Counted from the stretch's first letter, positions 1-5,630 are shown. The stretch is 6,202 bases of DNA from DATHWB01 sp035460965 (GCA_035460965.1 DATHWB010000027.1:1-6202), one strand, 5' to 3'. Notes: generated by a model not told the origin, from the sequence alone. Numbers and translations are program-made.

Positions 1-94
1 CAAGCTGGCCGACCCGGAGATCTGGTCGGTGCTGCAGCGGCACCTCACCCGTCCGCGGGTCCAGCACCAGTCGCCCGGACGGGCCACTTCTTGA
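1..94 (+). CDS. 3' end of an unidentified rightward gene (partial)
   Basis: The frame beginning at base 2 is open from the window edge and ends in TGA at 92-94, giving 30 C-terminal residues that begin KLADPEIWSVLQRHLTRP. About 26 of the 30 codons end in G or C, and the composition (acidic, hydrophobic and Trp residues mixed) looks more like a protein than the Arg/Pro/Gly-rich products of the other frames. The first 18 residues look best; the last 12 overlap the 3' end of the leftward DUF6328 gene by 50 bases, so the two genes would be convergent and overlapping. Too little is visible to assign a family. It could also be a chance open frame. Confidence 0.4.
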   Translation, partial: KLADPEIWSVLQRHLTRPRVQHQSPGRATS

Positions 95-545
95 AGGTCA
101 CCAACGGCAGGTAGAACCACGACCATCCCGCCAGGGCTGCGATCAGCGCCAGAGTGACGCCACCCGCCGTCGAACCGAGTCGAACCGACGCCACCAGGTA
201 GGTCGAGGCGATGATCGAGACGAGAAAGCTGGCGGTACCGGCCACCGTCAACATGAGGGCCACCTTCACGTGGGCATGCGATCGGCGGGGTATCCCGTCG
301 ATCAGTCCCCTCACCCGTTGGTGAACGCTCGGGGAGATCAACAACACCGCCGCCACCGCTGCCGAGAGAAACGCCACTCCGTAGGTGACCCTGTCGACGG
401 TCGAAATCGCCCCGAAGTCGGACTGGAAAGGGAGGGCCAACAGGAACCCGAACAGCACGGTCACCCCCGGGATGGTGGTCCGGAGCCCTTCCATCAACGC
501 CCGGAACGTGTCGTCGGCTGACTCTTCCACGGTGGAATTCGGCAT
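45..545 (-). CDS. DUF6328-family multi-pass membrane protein
   Basis: A 166-residue protein of unknown function, resembling the DUF6328 family of small actinobacterial membrane proteins. Recognisable parts are the amphipathic N-terminal stretch (residues 12-25), the segment PGVTVLFGFLLALPFQSDF (26-44) and the SPSVHQR motif after the second membrane helix (71-77), all typical of that family. Four membrane segments are likely, near residues 26-42, 52-72, 93-118 and 127-149, with a short charged tail. The length is usual for the family. The ATG at 545 is chosen because the family motif begins soon after it. There is no clear Shine-Dalgarno sequence, but TAGCGT lies 7 bases upstream, which fits leaderless initiation. 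Some older database entries label such proteins sodium/proton antiporters; nothing seen here supports transport. It lies 34 bases downstream of pncB on the same strand and may be cotranscribed with it. Confidence 0.8.
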   Translation of the reverse strand: MPNSTVEESADDTFRALMEGLRTTIPGVTVLFGFLLALPFQSDFGAISTVDRVTYGVAFLSAAVAAVLLISPSVHQRVRGLIDGIPRRSHAHVKVALMLTVAGTASFLVSIIASTYLVASVRLGSTAGGVTLALIAALAGWSWFYLPLVTFKKWPVRATGAGPADG

Positions 546-552
546 TGCTGGA

Positions 553-558
553 ACGCTA
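553..558 (-). promoter_or_regulatory. Candidate -10 hexamer (TAGCGT) for the DUF6328 gene
   Basis: On the minus strand TAGCGT is followed by 7 bases and then the ATG at 545. This matches the TANNNT actinobacterial -10 pattern at the spacing expected if transcription begins at or next to the start codon. No convincing -35 was found. A short inverted repeat (CCGCC at 561-565, GGCGG at 570-574) sits between it and the pncB stop and might weakly terminate pncB transcripts. Confidence 0.3.
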
Positions 559-579
559 CACCGCCGACCGGCGGGCGGC

Positions 580-2115
580 TCAGGACTGATAACCGGCGAC
601 GAGGGAGCGTTTGAGGTCGCTGAGGGCGGTCGTGAGAGACACGTGGTAGCGATGGGGGTTGACCAGGCGACGCACGCCCGGATCGAGTCGTTCGATGTCT
701 CGCACCCTCCGCCGGCGGGCGGCTTCGATTCCGCCCGGCTCCGAGGTTCGCCTTCCGGCGTCGAGGATCGTGGTCAGTAAGGGTTCGATCTCGGAAATGC
801 CGGTGGGCTTGAGGGTCCGCACCACGCCCGGGAGCGAAGGGTGATGGATCTGGATCGGGTGGGACGGATCGAGCTCTTCGTCGGCCAGGCCCATCACGTC
901 GGCCGTGGCGTACCCGCGCTCGTCGTACACCCTCCACAGGTTCTTGGCGCCCGGATTCTGCACCTTCTCGGGTGTGTCGGAGATCTTGATGGCCGGAACC
1001 CACGCTCCATCCTCCCCGCCGACCGCCACCGTCTTGTAGACCCCGCCCAGGGACGGGTCGCCGTCGGAGGTGACGAGCTTCGAACCGACGCCGTGCACGA
1101 GCCTGGCGATGAGGCGATCGGCATCGACACCGTAACTGGGCGCCTCGACCGCGATCTGGTTCTTCACCTGCCAGATCGTCAACTCGTCCAGCCCGCTCGA
1201 CAGCACGATACGCGTGTCCTCGAAGCCGGCCGCGTCGAGCAGCTCGGCAGACCGCACCGCCAGGTGGGCGAGGTCCCCGGAGTCGAGTCGGATCCCCACA
1301 GGCTCGTGACCGCGGGCTCTCAGTTCCTCGAACACCGTGATGGCGTTCGGTACGCCCGAGTCCAGCGTGTCGATGGTGTCGACCAGCAACAGGCAGTCGT
1401 CCGGGTACACCTCGGCGTAGGCACGGAATGCCTCGAGTTCCCCACCGCCGATCGCCATGAAGACCTGCACCATGCTGTGGGCGTGGGTGCCGGAGGAGTC
1501 CACTCCCATCAGGTGCGACATGCCGACGTTCGACGACGACACCGCGCCTCCGATGAGTGACGAGCGCGTGGCGGCGTTGCCCCCCAGTCCCGGTGCCCTC
1601 CTCAGGCCGAACTCGATCACCTGTCCGCCCGCGGCCGCCTCGACGACCCGCGACGCCTTGGTGGCGATGAGGGTGGCGAAGTTGAGATGGTTGAGCAGGG
1701 AGGTCTCGAGCACCTGGGCGACCGCCAACGGTGCTTCGACCACCGCCACCGGGGCGTTGGCGTGGACGATCCGGCCTTCGGGAACCCCCCGCATCGTGAC
1801 CGCAGAGAACCCGTCCATCTCGCCCAGCCATGCCAGGAAGTCGTCGGCGAAGACCCGCGTCCCGCGTGCGGACCTGATTCCGGCCAGCACTTCCAGTTCC
1901 GCCGGCCCGAAGCGGGCTTCGTCCATCCAGTCGAGCAGCGGTTCCAGGCCCGCCGTGACGCAGTAGCCGGCCTGATGCAGGCCGTAGTCGGGGTACGAGC
2001 GGAAGAAGTGCTCGAACTGGGCGGGCCGATCGGCGATGCCCGCCCGGTAGTACAGCTGGGCCATCGTCAGCTGGTAGTGGTCGGTGAACAAGATGCCCTC
2101 GGCGATGTCGCGCAC
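580..2115 (-). CDS. pncB: Nicotinate phosphoribosyltransferase
   Basis: This 511-residue cytosolic enzyme condenses nicotinate with phosphoribosyl pyrophosphate, with ATP hydrolysis, to give nicotinate mononucleotide; it is the entry step of the Preiss-Handler NAD salvage route. Family hallmarks in order are LFTDHYQLTMAQ (residues 9-20), FEHFFRSYP (34-42), GTHAHS (209-214, the region of the phosphorylatable active-site His), VDTIDTLDSG (245-254), GIRLDSGDL (274-282) and SSGLDE (306-311). The length fits the longer bacterial and human-like subgroup. The start is GTG at 2115: an in-frame TAG lies 9-11 bases upstream, so no earlier start is possible, and the family's N-terminal motif begins at residue 9. 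There is no Shine-Dalgarno sequence, but TAGCTT ends 6 bases before the GTG, suggesting a leaderless transcript. It is divergent from the nicotinamidase gene that makes its substrate. Confidence 0.95.
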   Translation of the reverse strand: MRDIAEGILFTDHYQLTMAQLYYRAGIADRPAQFEHFFRSYPDYGLHQAGYCVTAGLEPLLDWMDEARFGPAELEVLAGIRSARGTRVFADDFLAWLGEMDGFSAVTMRGVPEGRIVHANAPVAVVEAPLAVAQVLETSLLNHLNFATLIATKASRVVEAAAGGQVIEFGLRRAPGLGGNAATRSSLIGGAVSSSNVGMSHLMGVDSSGTHAHSMVQVFMAIGGGELEAFRAYAEVYPDDCLLLVDTIDTLDSGVPNAITVFEELRARGHEPVGIRLDSGDLAHLAVRSAELLDAAGFEDTRIVLSSGLDELTIWQVKNQIAVEAPSYGVDADRLIARLVHGVGSKLVTSDGDPSLGGVYKTVAVGGEDGAWVPAIKISDTPEKVQNPGAKNLWRVYDERGYATADVMGLADEELDPSHPIQIHHPSLPGVVRTLKPTGISEIEPLLTTILDAGRRTSEPGGIEAARRRRVRDIERLDPGVRRLVNPHRYHVSLTTALSDLKRSLVAGYQS

Positions 2116-2174
2116 AGCGCCAAGCTAGTGCCCCGGCTGGTGGTCGCGGTCCCGTTCGGCATAGGCTCGGCCTC
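2116..2174. promoter_or_regulatory. Divergent pncB/pncA promoter region
   Basis: This 59-base gap separates two divergent start codons. On the minus strand TAGCTT (plus coordinates 2122-2127) lies 6 bases before the pncB GTG; on the plus strand TAGGCT (2162-2167) lies 7 bases before the pncA ATG. Both fit the TANNNT -10 pattern at leaderless spacing. Only 34 bases lie between the two hexamers, so the two -35 regions (about 2139-2144 for pncA and 2145-2150 for pncB) would abut or overlap, although neither matches TTGACA well. An imperfect dyad, AGCTAGTGCC (2123-2132) against GGCATAGGCT (2158-2167), pairs at 7 of 10 positions. It may only reflect the two mirrored -10 elements, or it could form an operator. 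The regulator is unknown. Confidence 0.5.
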
Positions 2175-2759
2175 ATGCTCGACTTCACGCAGACGACGGC
2201 CCTGGTGGTGGTGGACGTGCAGAACGACTTCGCCGATCCGGATGGCGGGTTGTACGTCCGAGGCGGCGAATCCATCGTGCCGACCTGCAACGCCCACATC
2301 GTCCGCAGCCTCGCCGCCGGAGGACTCGTCGTCTACACCCAGGACTGGCACCCGGAGTCCACGCCTCACTTCCAGAAAGACGGCGGGGTGTGGCCGGTGC
2401 ACTGTGTCGCCGGGACGTGGGGTGCAGAGCTTCACCCGAGACTGGTGATCGCCGGCCCCACCGTCCGCAAGGGGTCGAACGGCGAGGACGGTTACAGCGG
2501 GTTCACGATGCGGGATCCCGAATCCGGCGAGACGACTGCCACCGAACTCGACGGCCTGCTGCGGGCACGTGGCATCGACCGGATCGTGGTCGTGGGGCTG
2601 GCATTCGACGTGTGTGTCAGGGCGACCGCCCTCGACGCGGTCGCGCACGGCTACGAGACGGTTGTGGACAGCGGCGCATCCGCCTCGGTGGAACTCGAAC
2701 CCGGCGACGGGTTGCGGGCCGCCGACGATCTGCGTGACGGTGGGGTCACCGTCCTCTAG
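2175..2759 (+). CDS. pncA: Nicotinamidase (isochorismatase-fold amidohydrolase)
   Basis: This 194-residue cytosolic enzyme hydrolyses nicotinamide to nicotinate and ammonia, supplying the adjacent PncB. The cysteine-hydrolase triad is visible as Asp14 (VVDVQNDF), Lys99 (VRKGSNGEDGYSGF) and Cys147 (GLAFDVCVRATALDA). The metal-binding set seen in mycobacterial PncA is matched by Asp57 and His59 (TQDWHP), His65 and His76 (WPVHCVAGTWGAELHP). The length is slightly above the mycobacterial enzyme. The ATG at 2175 is chosen because the VVVDVQNDF strand follows directly. No Shine-Dalgarno sequence is apparent; TAGGCT 7 bases upstream points to leaderless expression. Lys99 is followed by SNGEDGYSGF, as in true nicotinamidases, which favours this over a general isochorismatase. 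Because mycobacterial PncA activates pyrazinamide, the same activity is possible here but not shown. Confidence 0.95.
   Translation: MLDFTQTTALVVVDVQNDFADPDGGLYVRGGESIVPTCNAHIVRSLAAGGLVVYTQDWHPESTPHFQKDGGVWPVHCVAGTWGAELHPRLVIAGPTVRKGSNGEDGYSGFTMRDPESGETTATELDGLLRARGIDRIVVVGLAFDVCVRATALDAVAHGYETVVDSGASASVELEPGDGLRAADDLRDGGVTVL
2736..2753. terminator. Possible bidirectional terminator hairpin between pncA and the fusion gene
   Basis: GACGGTG (2736-2742) and CACCGTC (2747-2753) form a perfect 7-bp stem with a four-base loop. It lies inside the last codons of pncA and begins 3 bases after the stop codon of the leftward fusion gene, so it could act on both convergent transcripts. No run of T follows on either side, so intrinsic termination is uncertain; the repeat could also be a chance result of the codons for DGGVTV. 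Confidence 0.35.
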
Positions 2760-4297
2760 CTCGCCGGTCGGGCCTCCCGTCGGTTGAGGTAGGCGTGCCC
2801 ACCGAATGCCAGGCCACCGATGGCCGGCAGCCAGTAGCTGATGATCCGGAACGTCAGCACGGGGGTGGTCGCGACGGCCGCCGGTATCCCGAAGAGCACG
2901 AGGACTCCGATCAGTCCCGCCTCCGTCACGCCCAGTCCACCGGGGCTACCCGGCAGACCACCGACGATCTGGGAGACCCCGAATGCAGCCACCACCTGCG
3001 AAGGGGCCATCGAGATCCCGAACGCGATCAACGTCAGACCGAGAGTGGCGGCTTCCAGCAGGGTCCGCGTCGCGATCAGACCCCACGCTCGCCGGTCGAC
3101 CGAGTGATCCACCAGTACCGCCCGGACGCGTTGCCGCCAGCGGGAGGGAACGAGGTGGACCAGATGTCGCAGGCGACCTCCCAGGCCGATCAAGACGGCA
3201 CCCAGGGCCACCAGTACCAGTCCGGTCAGTCCGGTCGTGCGCGCGGCGTGACCCGGTGGATGAAGGAGCGACGCCCACACGAGCCCGATCCCGGTCGCGC
3301 CGGCCAGTCCGCCGTATGAGAGGACCGTGGCCCTCACCGCGGCGCCGGCGGTGCGCTCACCCTTGTTGGCGGACCACGCCATCGCCACCGGCGTGACCAC
3401 GCCGCCCGCCGGGATGAGACGCGCCACTCCCGTCCCCACGAGTGCCGCCCGGAATGCCGTCCACGGCGACATCTCGACGCCCGCCGAGCGCGCCCCCTGG
3501 CGATAGAGCGCGCCGAACGCGTACTTGGCCCCCAGCTCGGTGAGTGCCGCCGCCAACAGCAGGGCCACCGTCCCCGCCGCCAGCGTCAGGTCCGTCGCCC
3601 GCGATCCTGCGAGCCACAGGTAGGTCGGGAACCCCACCACCAAGAGGGCGGGCAACCAGAGGCTACGGCCCAGGCTGATCGCCAGCGGCCTCGACGGCGC
3701 CTCGACCGGCCTGGGATCGTCGTCGAAGACGATCCGGCGAAGGACATCGGGGGCCTCGAGCCCGGAGTTCCCCTGCGCCCGACGAACCGCCATCATCACC
3801 CCGAGTCCCCCGGTGAGGAGCAGAGCCGCGCTCGAGGGCTCGAACCAGACGGCGAAGGCCGGCAACAACCCCCAGCCGATGAAACCCGCCACTCCTCCGC
3901 CGATGAACCACCCGGCGACGGCCCACATGCCGGGCCACAGGATCAGCCACGGAGCGAAACCGACCACGGCCCCCGCCGACGTGGCGAGACCGCGCCCGCC
4001 CCGGTCCCGCCGCCACACGGGCCAGTTGTTCCCTGCCACCGCGGCCAATCCGATCACGGCGAGCGATGGCGCGCTGAATCCGACCTGGCGAGCCACCACG
4101 ACCGGGATCAGGCCCTTGAATCCGTCGAGTACCGCCAGTGTCGCGCCCGCTCGGAGTCCGATCGAGCGCGTGGCGTTCCCGGCACCGGCGTTTCCGGTGC
4201 CGACCTGACGGAGATCGATGCCCCACAGACGCTCCACGAGCCTCACTGCGGGTAGCGAACCGATCCACCAGGTGACGAGCGCGGCGACGACGATCAT
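2756..4297 (-). CDS. PlsY-like acyltransferase fused to a flippase-like LPG_synthase_TM domain
   Basis: A 513-residue integral membrane protein with two recognisable halves. Residues 1-190 resemble PlsY (COG0344), which moves an acyl group from acyl-phosphate to glycerol-3-phosphate to give lysophosphatidate at the inner membrane: WWIGSLPAVRLV (9-20), the motif 1 equivalent GTGNAGAGNATR (33-44), the motif 2 equivalent GNNWPVWRRDRGGRG (89-103) and the motif 3 equivalent RRAQGN (172-177). After an acidic, proline-rich linker (about 192-203), residues 214-504 match the LPG_synthase_TM/UPF0104 flippase-like family, with RLIPAGG (293-299), LPGSPGGLGVTEAGL (448-462) and FRIISYWLP (483-491). Key PlsY positions are altered: Thr replaces Ser in GSGN, Asn replaces His in GH, and RDRGGRG replaces FKGGKG, so activity is not certain. 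The ATG at 4297 is chosen because PlsY proteins begin almost at the first helix. The open frame continues to 4690, but that extension is Arg/Pro-rich and crosses a terminator hairpin. No strong ribosome site is seen. Confidence 0.85.
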   Translation of the reverse strand: MIVVAALVTWWIGSLPAVRLVERLWGIDLRQVGTGNAGAGNATRSIGLRAGATLAVLDGFKGLIPVVVARQVGFSAPSLAVIGLAAVAGNNWPVWRRDRGGRGLATSAGAVVGFAPWLILWPGMWAVAGWFIGGGVAGFIGWGLLPAFAVWFEPSSAALLLTGGLGVMMAVRRAQGNSGLEAPDVLRRIVFDDDPRPVEAPSRPLAISLGRSLWLPALLVVGFPTYLWLAGSRATDLTLAAGTVALLLAAALTELGAKYAFGALYRQGARSAGVEMSPWTAFRAALVGTGVARLIPAGGVVTPVAMAWSANKGERTAGAAVRATVLSYGGLAGATGIGLVWASLLHPPGHAARTTGLTGLVLVALGAVLIGLGGRLRHLVHLVPSRWRQRVRAVLVDHSVDRRAWGLIATRTLLEAATLGLTLIAFGISMAPSQVVAAFGVSQIVGGLPGSPGGLGVTEAGLIGVLVLFGIPAAVATTPVLTFRIISYWLPAIGGLAFGGHAYLNRREARPAS

Positions 4298-4532
4298 CGC
4301 GCGTGCCTGTTCGTCACTGTCGCCTGCCGCCGACCCACGAGTTCGCTCCGTTCCTCGACCCGTCGGACGACGGGCGCGGATTCGACAGGATATCGGGACG
4401 CGAGCCCGGCAGGACGCCGATTCGCCGCAACCCGGTAACGGGGGACCCGTCCTCCCGCGCGTCGTCTCCGTGGGAGTGGGTCGGGGAGAACAGCCGCGCC
4501 GCCGGGGAGAAGCAGATCCTTCGGACGCGATC
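4298..4532 (-). other. Upstream region of the PlsY-flippase fusion gene, no gene seen
   Basis: These 235 bases lie between the terminator of the RRM unit and the fusion gene. All open frames across it give Arg/Pro/Ser-rich products without recognisable motifs. Small inverted repeats are present (CCCGTCG at 4359-4365 with CGACGGG at 4368-4374, and ACGGG at 4438-4442 with CCCGT at 4446-4450), and TATCCT occurs on the minus strand (plus coordinates 4388-4393) without a suitable -35. A promoter for the fusion gene is expected here but I cannot place it. Confidence 0.4.
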
Positions 4533-4579
4533 GAGCCCCGTGTCCGATCGCTCACGAGGAGTCTTCGGACACGGGGCTC
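4533..4579 (-). terminator. Perfect 15-bp inverted repeat, probable terminator of the RRM unit
   Basis: GAGCCCCGTGTCCGA (4533-4547) and TCGGACACGGGGCTC (4565-4579) are exact reverse complements separated by 17 bases. The repeat begins 4 bases after the TGA of the small cysteine-rich reading frame, where a terminator of a leftward transcript would sit. No T tract follows on either strand, which is common in high-GC actinobacteria, so a Rho-assisted or mRNA-stabilising role is also possible. Confidence 0.7.
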
Positions 4580-4583
4580 TGAG

Positions 4584-4760
4584 TCAACCCGCCTTGCGGC
4601 TGCCTCGTCGGCTCGGCGGGGGGTCGGGTAGCCCGTAGGCGGTGCACCGGCACTGAGGCACGGAGCACGCCGTGGCTTCACGATGCTCACGTCGCGGATG
4701 CCCGCACACGGTGCATCGCAGCCGCCCGCCGTCGACGGGCGCGACGTGGGTACTGGTCAG
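4584..4760 (-). CDS. Small cysteine-rich, putative zinc-binding protein with a CTG start
   Basis: This frame encodes about 58 residues with a CxxCGH motif (residues 16-21) followed by further Cys at 32, 37 and 39 and His at 26, in an arrangement like a small zinc ribbon, and a basic tail (RRGSRKAG). I do not recognise a named family. Codons end in G or C at about 79 percent of positions. There is no ATG, GTG or TTG between the end of the RRM gene and the first Cys pair; the only reasonable start is CTG at 4760-4758, which overlaps the RRM stop as CTGA, like the common ATGA coupling, and would give MTSTHVAPVDGGRLRC at the N-terminus. The first GTG in frame lies between the first two Cys codons and would destroy the motif. 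The downstream terminator, 4 bases past its TGA, supports it as the last gene of the unit. Alternatives are a -1 frameshift product of the RRM gene, an annotation-resistant remnant, or chance. Confidence 0.5.
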   Translation of the reverse strand: MTSTHVAPVDGGRLRCTVCGHPRREHREATACSVPQCRCTAYGLPDPPPSRRGSRKAG

Positions 4761-5011
4761 TTCCGGCGCGCCTTGGCGACGTTCACGGTGAGCTGACGAC
4801 CGTCGACGCTGTGACCGTCGAGCGAGTCGATCGCTGCCTTCGCCTCGGCCGGCGTGGACATCTCCACGAAGCCGAAGCCGCGCGAGCGGCCGGAGTCCCG
4901 GTCGGTGATGACCTGGGCACTCTTGACCTGGCCGTGCGTTCCGAAGAGCCTCTCGAGATCCGAAGAGGTGGTGTCGAACGTGAGATTCCCCACGTAGAGG
5001 TTGGTGGACAT
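4757..5011 (-). CDS. Single-RRM RNA-binding protein
   Basis: An 84-residue protein that is almost entirely one RNA recognition motif, like the bacterial Rbp proteins best known from cyanobacteria, which bind single-stranded RNA and are often cold-responsive. RNP2 is LYVGNL (residues 5-10) and RNP1 is RGFGFVEM (44-51), with the aromatic RNA-stacking residues Tyr6, Phe46 and Phe48 in place. The fold order, including ERLFGTHGQV (20-29) and the C-terminal GRQLTVNVA strand (71-79), is complete, and the protein ends with a short basic tail (KARRN). The ATG at 5011 is chosen over an upstream in-frame start at 5107 because AAAGGAG sits 7 bases before it and RNP2 begins four codons later. Its stop codon overlaps the proposed CTG start of the cysteine-rich small gene. 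The RNA targets are unknown. Confidence 0.93.
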   Translation of the reverse strand: MSTNLYVGNLTFDTTSSDLERLFGTHGQVKSAQVITDRDSGRSRGFGFVEMSTPAEAKAAIDSLDGHSVDGRQLTVNVAKARRN

Positions 5012-5018
5012 TGGCGTG

Positions 5019-5025
5019 CTCCTTT
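5019..5025 (-). promoter_or_regulatory. Strong ribosome binding site of the RRM gene
   Basis: AAAGGAG on the minus strand lies 7 bases before the ATG at 5011 and decides the start of the RRM gene against the upstream in-frame codon at 5107. It contrasts with the NAD salvage genes, which have none. Farther up the leader, GCACCTCC (plus coordinates 5057-5064) contains CTCC that could pair with the GGAG; such pairing might hide the site, but this is speculative. Confidence 0.75.
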
Positions 5026-5145
5026 GAGCTTGAACCGTCTGGACGGGCGCCCCGCCGGAGGTGCTTCGGGAGCTGAGCCTGGGCTGCAACGAGAACCGGC
5101 AAGTCATGCGTTCGCCCCACCGGACGGAGCAGGCAGGGCAGGCGA

Positions 5146-5164
5146 CACGCGCATCGAACGCGTG
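5146..5164 (-). terminator. Weak hairpin after the thioesterase gene
   Basis: CACGCG (5146-5151) and CGCGTG (5159-5164) form a 6-bp stem with a 7-base loop, 15 bases after the thioesterase stop codon on the minus strand. It has no T tract. It may end the mgtC-thioesterase transcript ahead of the RRM promoter, which should lie within 5012-5179, where I cannot identify a convincing -10/-35 pair. Confidence 0.25.
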
Positions 5165-5179
5165 GTTGTGACCCCCAGA

Positions 5180-5614
5180 CTAGCCGCTGGCGGAAGGTTC
5201 CGTACCGCCTCCGCGCAGAACCACCTGCGTCTGGGTCGACTTGGCGACGAGATGGTGGTCGTTCCGGATCTCGGTCTCGACGACGGCAGTGCCCGATCCG
5301 ACGTGCAGTGGCCGGGCGGTGGCCAGTGCCCGCCCGCTCCGCACGGCGCGCAGGAAGTTGGTCTTGGACTCGATCGTCGACGTTCCCGATGCCCCGTCGG
5401 GAAGGTTGAGGAAGGCGCACACCGCCCCCGCCGAGTCGGCCAGCGCCATCAGGGCACCGCCGTGCATCGCTCCCCCGGCCGTGCACAACTCCTCGGACCA
5501 GTCGAGTGCCAGCACCACCTCGCCAGGATCCAACGAGACCGCCACGATTCCCAACGTGGCACACAGCGGCATGCTCGACTGGATGAATTCGGTCGAGTCC
5601 AACCCACCCGCCAT
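5180..5614 (-). CDS. PaaI-like hotdog-fold thioesterase
   Basis: A 144-residue hotdog-fold protein of the PaaI/YdiI/4HBT type, which hydrolyses acyl- or aryl-CoA thioesters in the cytosol, usually as a dimer or tetramer. The signature is AMHGGALMALADSAGAVCA (residues 49-67), with His51-Gly-Gly at the start of the central helix and Asp60 at the position of the catalytic acid in this group. The later strands TIESKTNFLRAV (80-91) and GSGTAVVETEIRND (106-119) follow the expected order, and the length is typical. The ATG at 5614 has GAGGAG 4 bases upstream, a rather short spacing. It begins 16 bases after the stop of the mgtC-like gene, so the two are probably cotranscribed, although no functional link is obvious. 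The natural substrate cannot be read from the sequence; phenylacetate-degradation genes are not visible nearby. Confidence 0.88.
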   Translation of the reverse strand: MAGGLDSTEFIQSSMPLCATLGIVAVSLDPGEVVLALDWSEELCTAGGAMHGGALMALADSAGAVCAFLNLPDGASGTSTIESKTNFLRAVRSGRALATARPLHVGSGTAVVETEIRNDHHLVAKSTQTQVVLRGGGTEPSASG

Positions 5615-5630
5615 ACGACTCCTCGAACGC

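Noticed and set aside
841..1560. A 239-codon plus-strand frame opposite pncB
   Set aside because: Antisense shadow of a conserved enzyme, with no domain motif and no ribosome site.
494..2299. A 601-codon open frame on the minus strand across pncB
   Set aside because: It is an out-of-frame shadow of pncB in high-GC DNA; the product is rich in Arg, Gly and Pro with no recognisable motifs, while the 580-2115 frame has full NAPRTase motifs.
2067..2648. A 193-codon minus-strand frame opposite pncA and the promoter region
   Set aside because: It is antisense to clear nicotinamidase motifs and would cover the divergent promoters; no family features.
4298..4690. A 131-residue N-terminal extension of the PlsY-flippase protein
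   Set aside because: It is Arg/Pro/Ser-rich, passes through the perfect inverted repeat at 4533-4579 and through the cysteine-rich small gene, and PlsY proteins start at the first helix, matched by the ATG at 4297.
5012..5107. A 32-residue N-terminal extension of the RRM protein
   Set aside because: The strong AAAGGAG site lies directly before the ATG at 5011, and single-RRM proteins begin a few residues before RNP2.
4584..5564. A 326-codon minus-strand frame across the RRM and thioesterase genes
   Set aside because: Most of it is a shadow of these two genes; only its last 58 codons, after the RRM stop, look protein-like and are reported separately.
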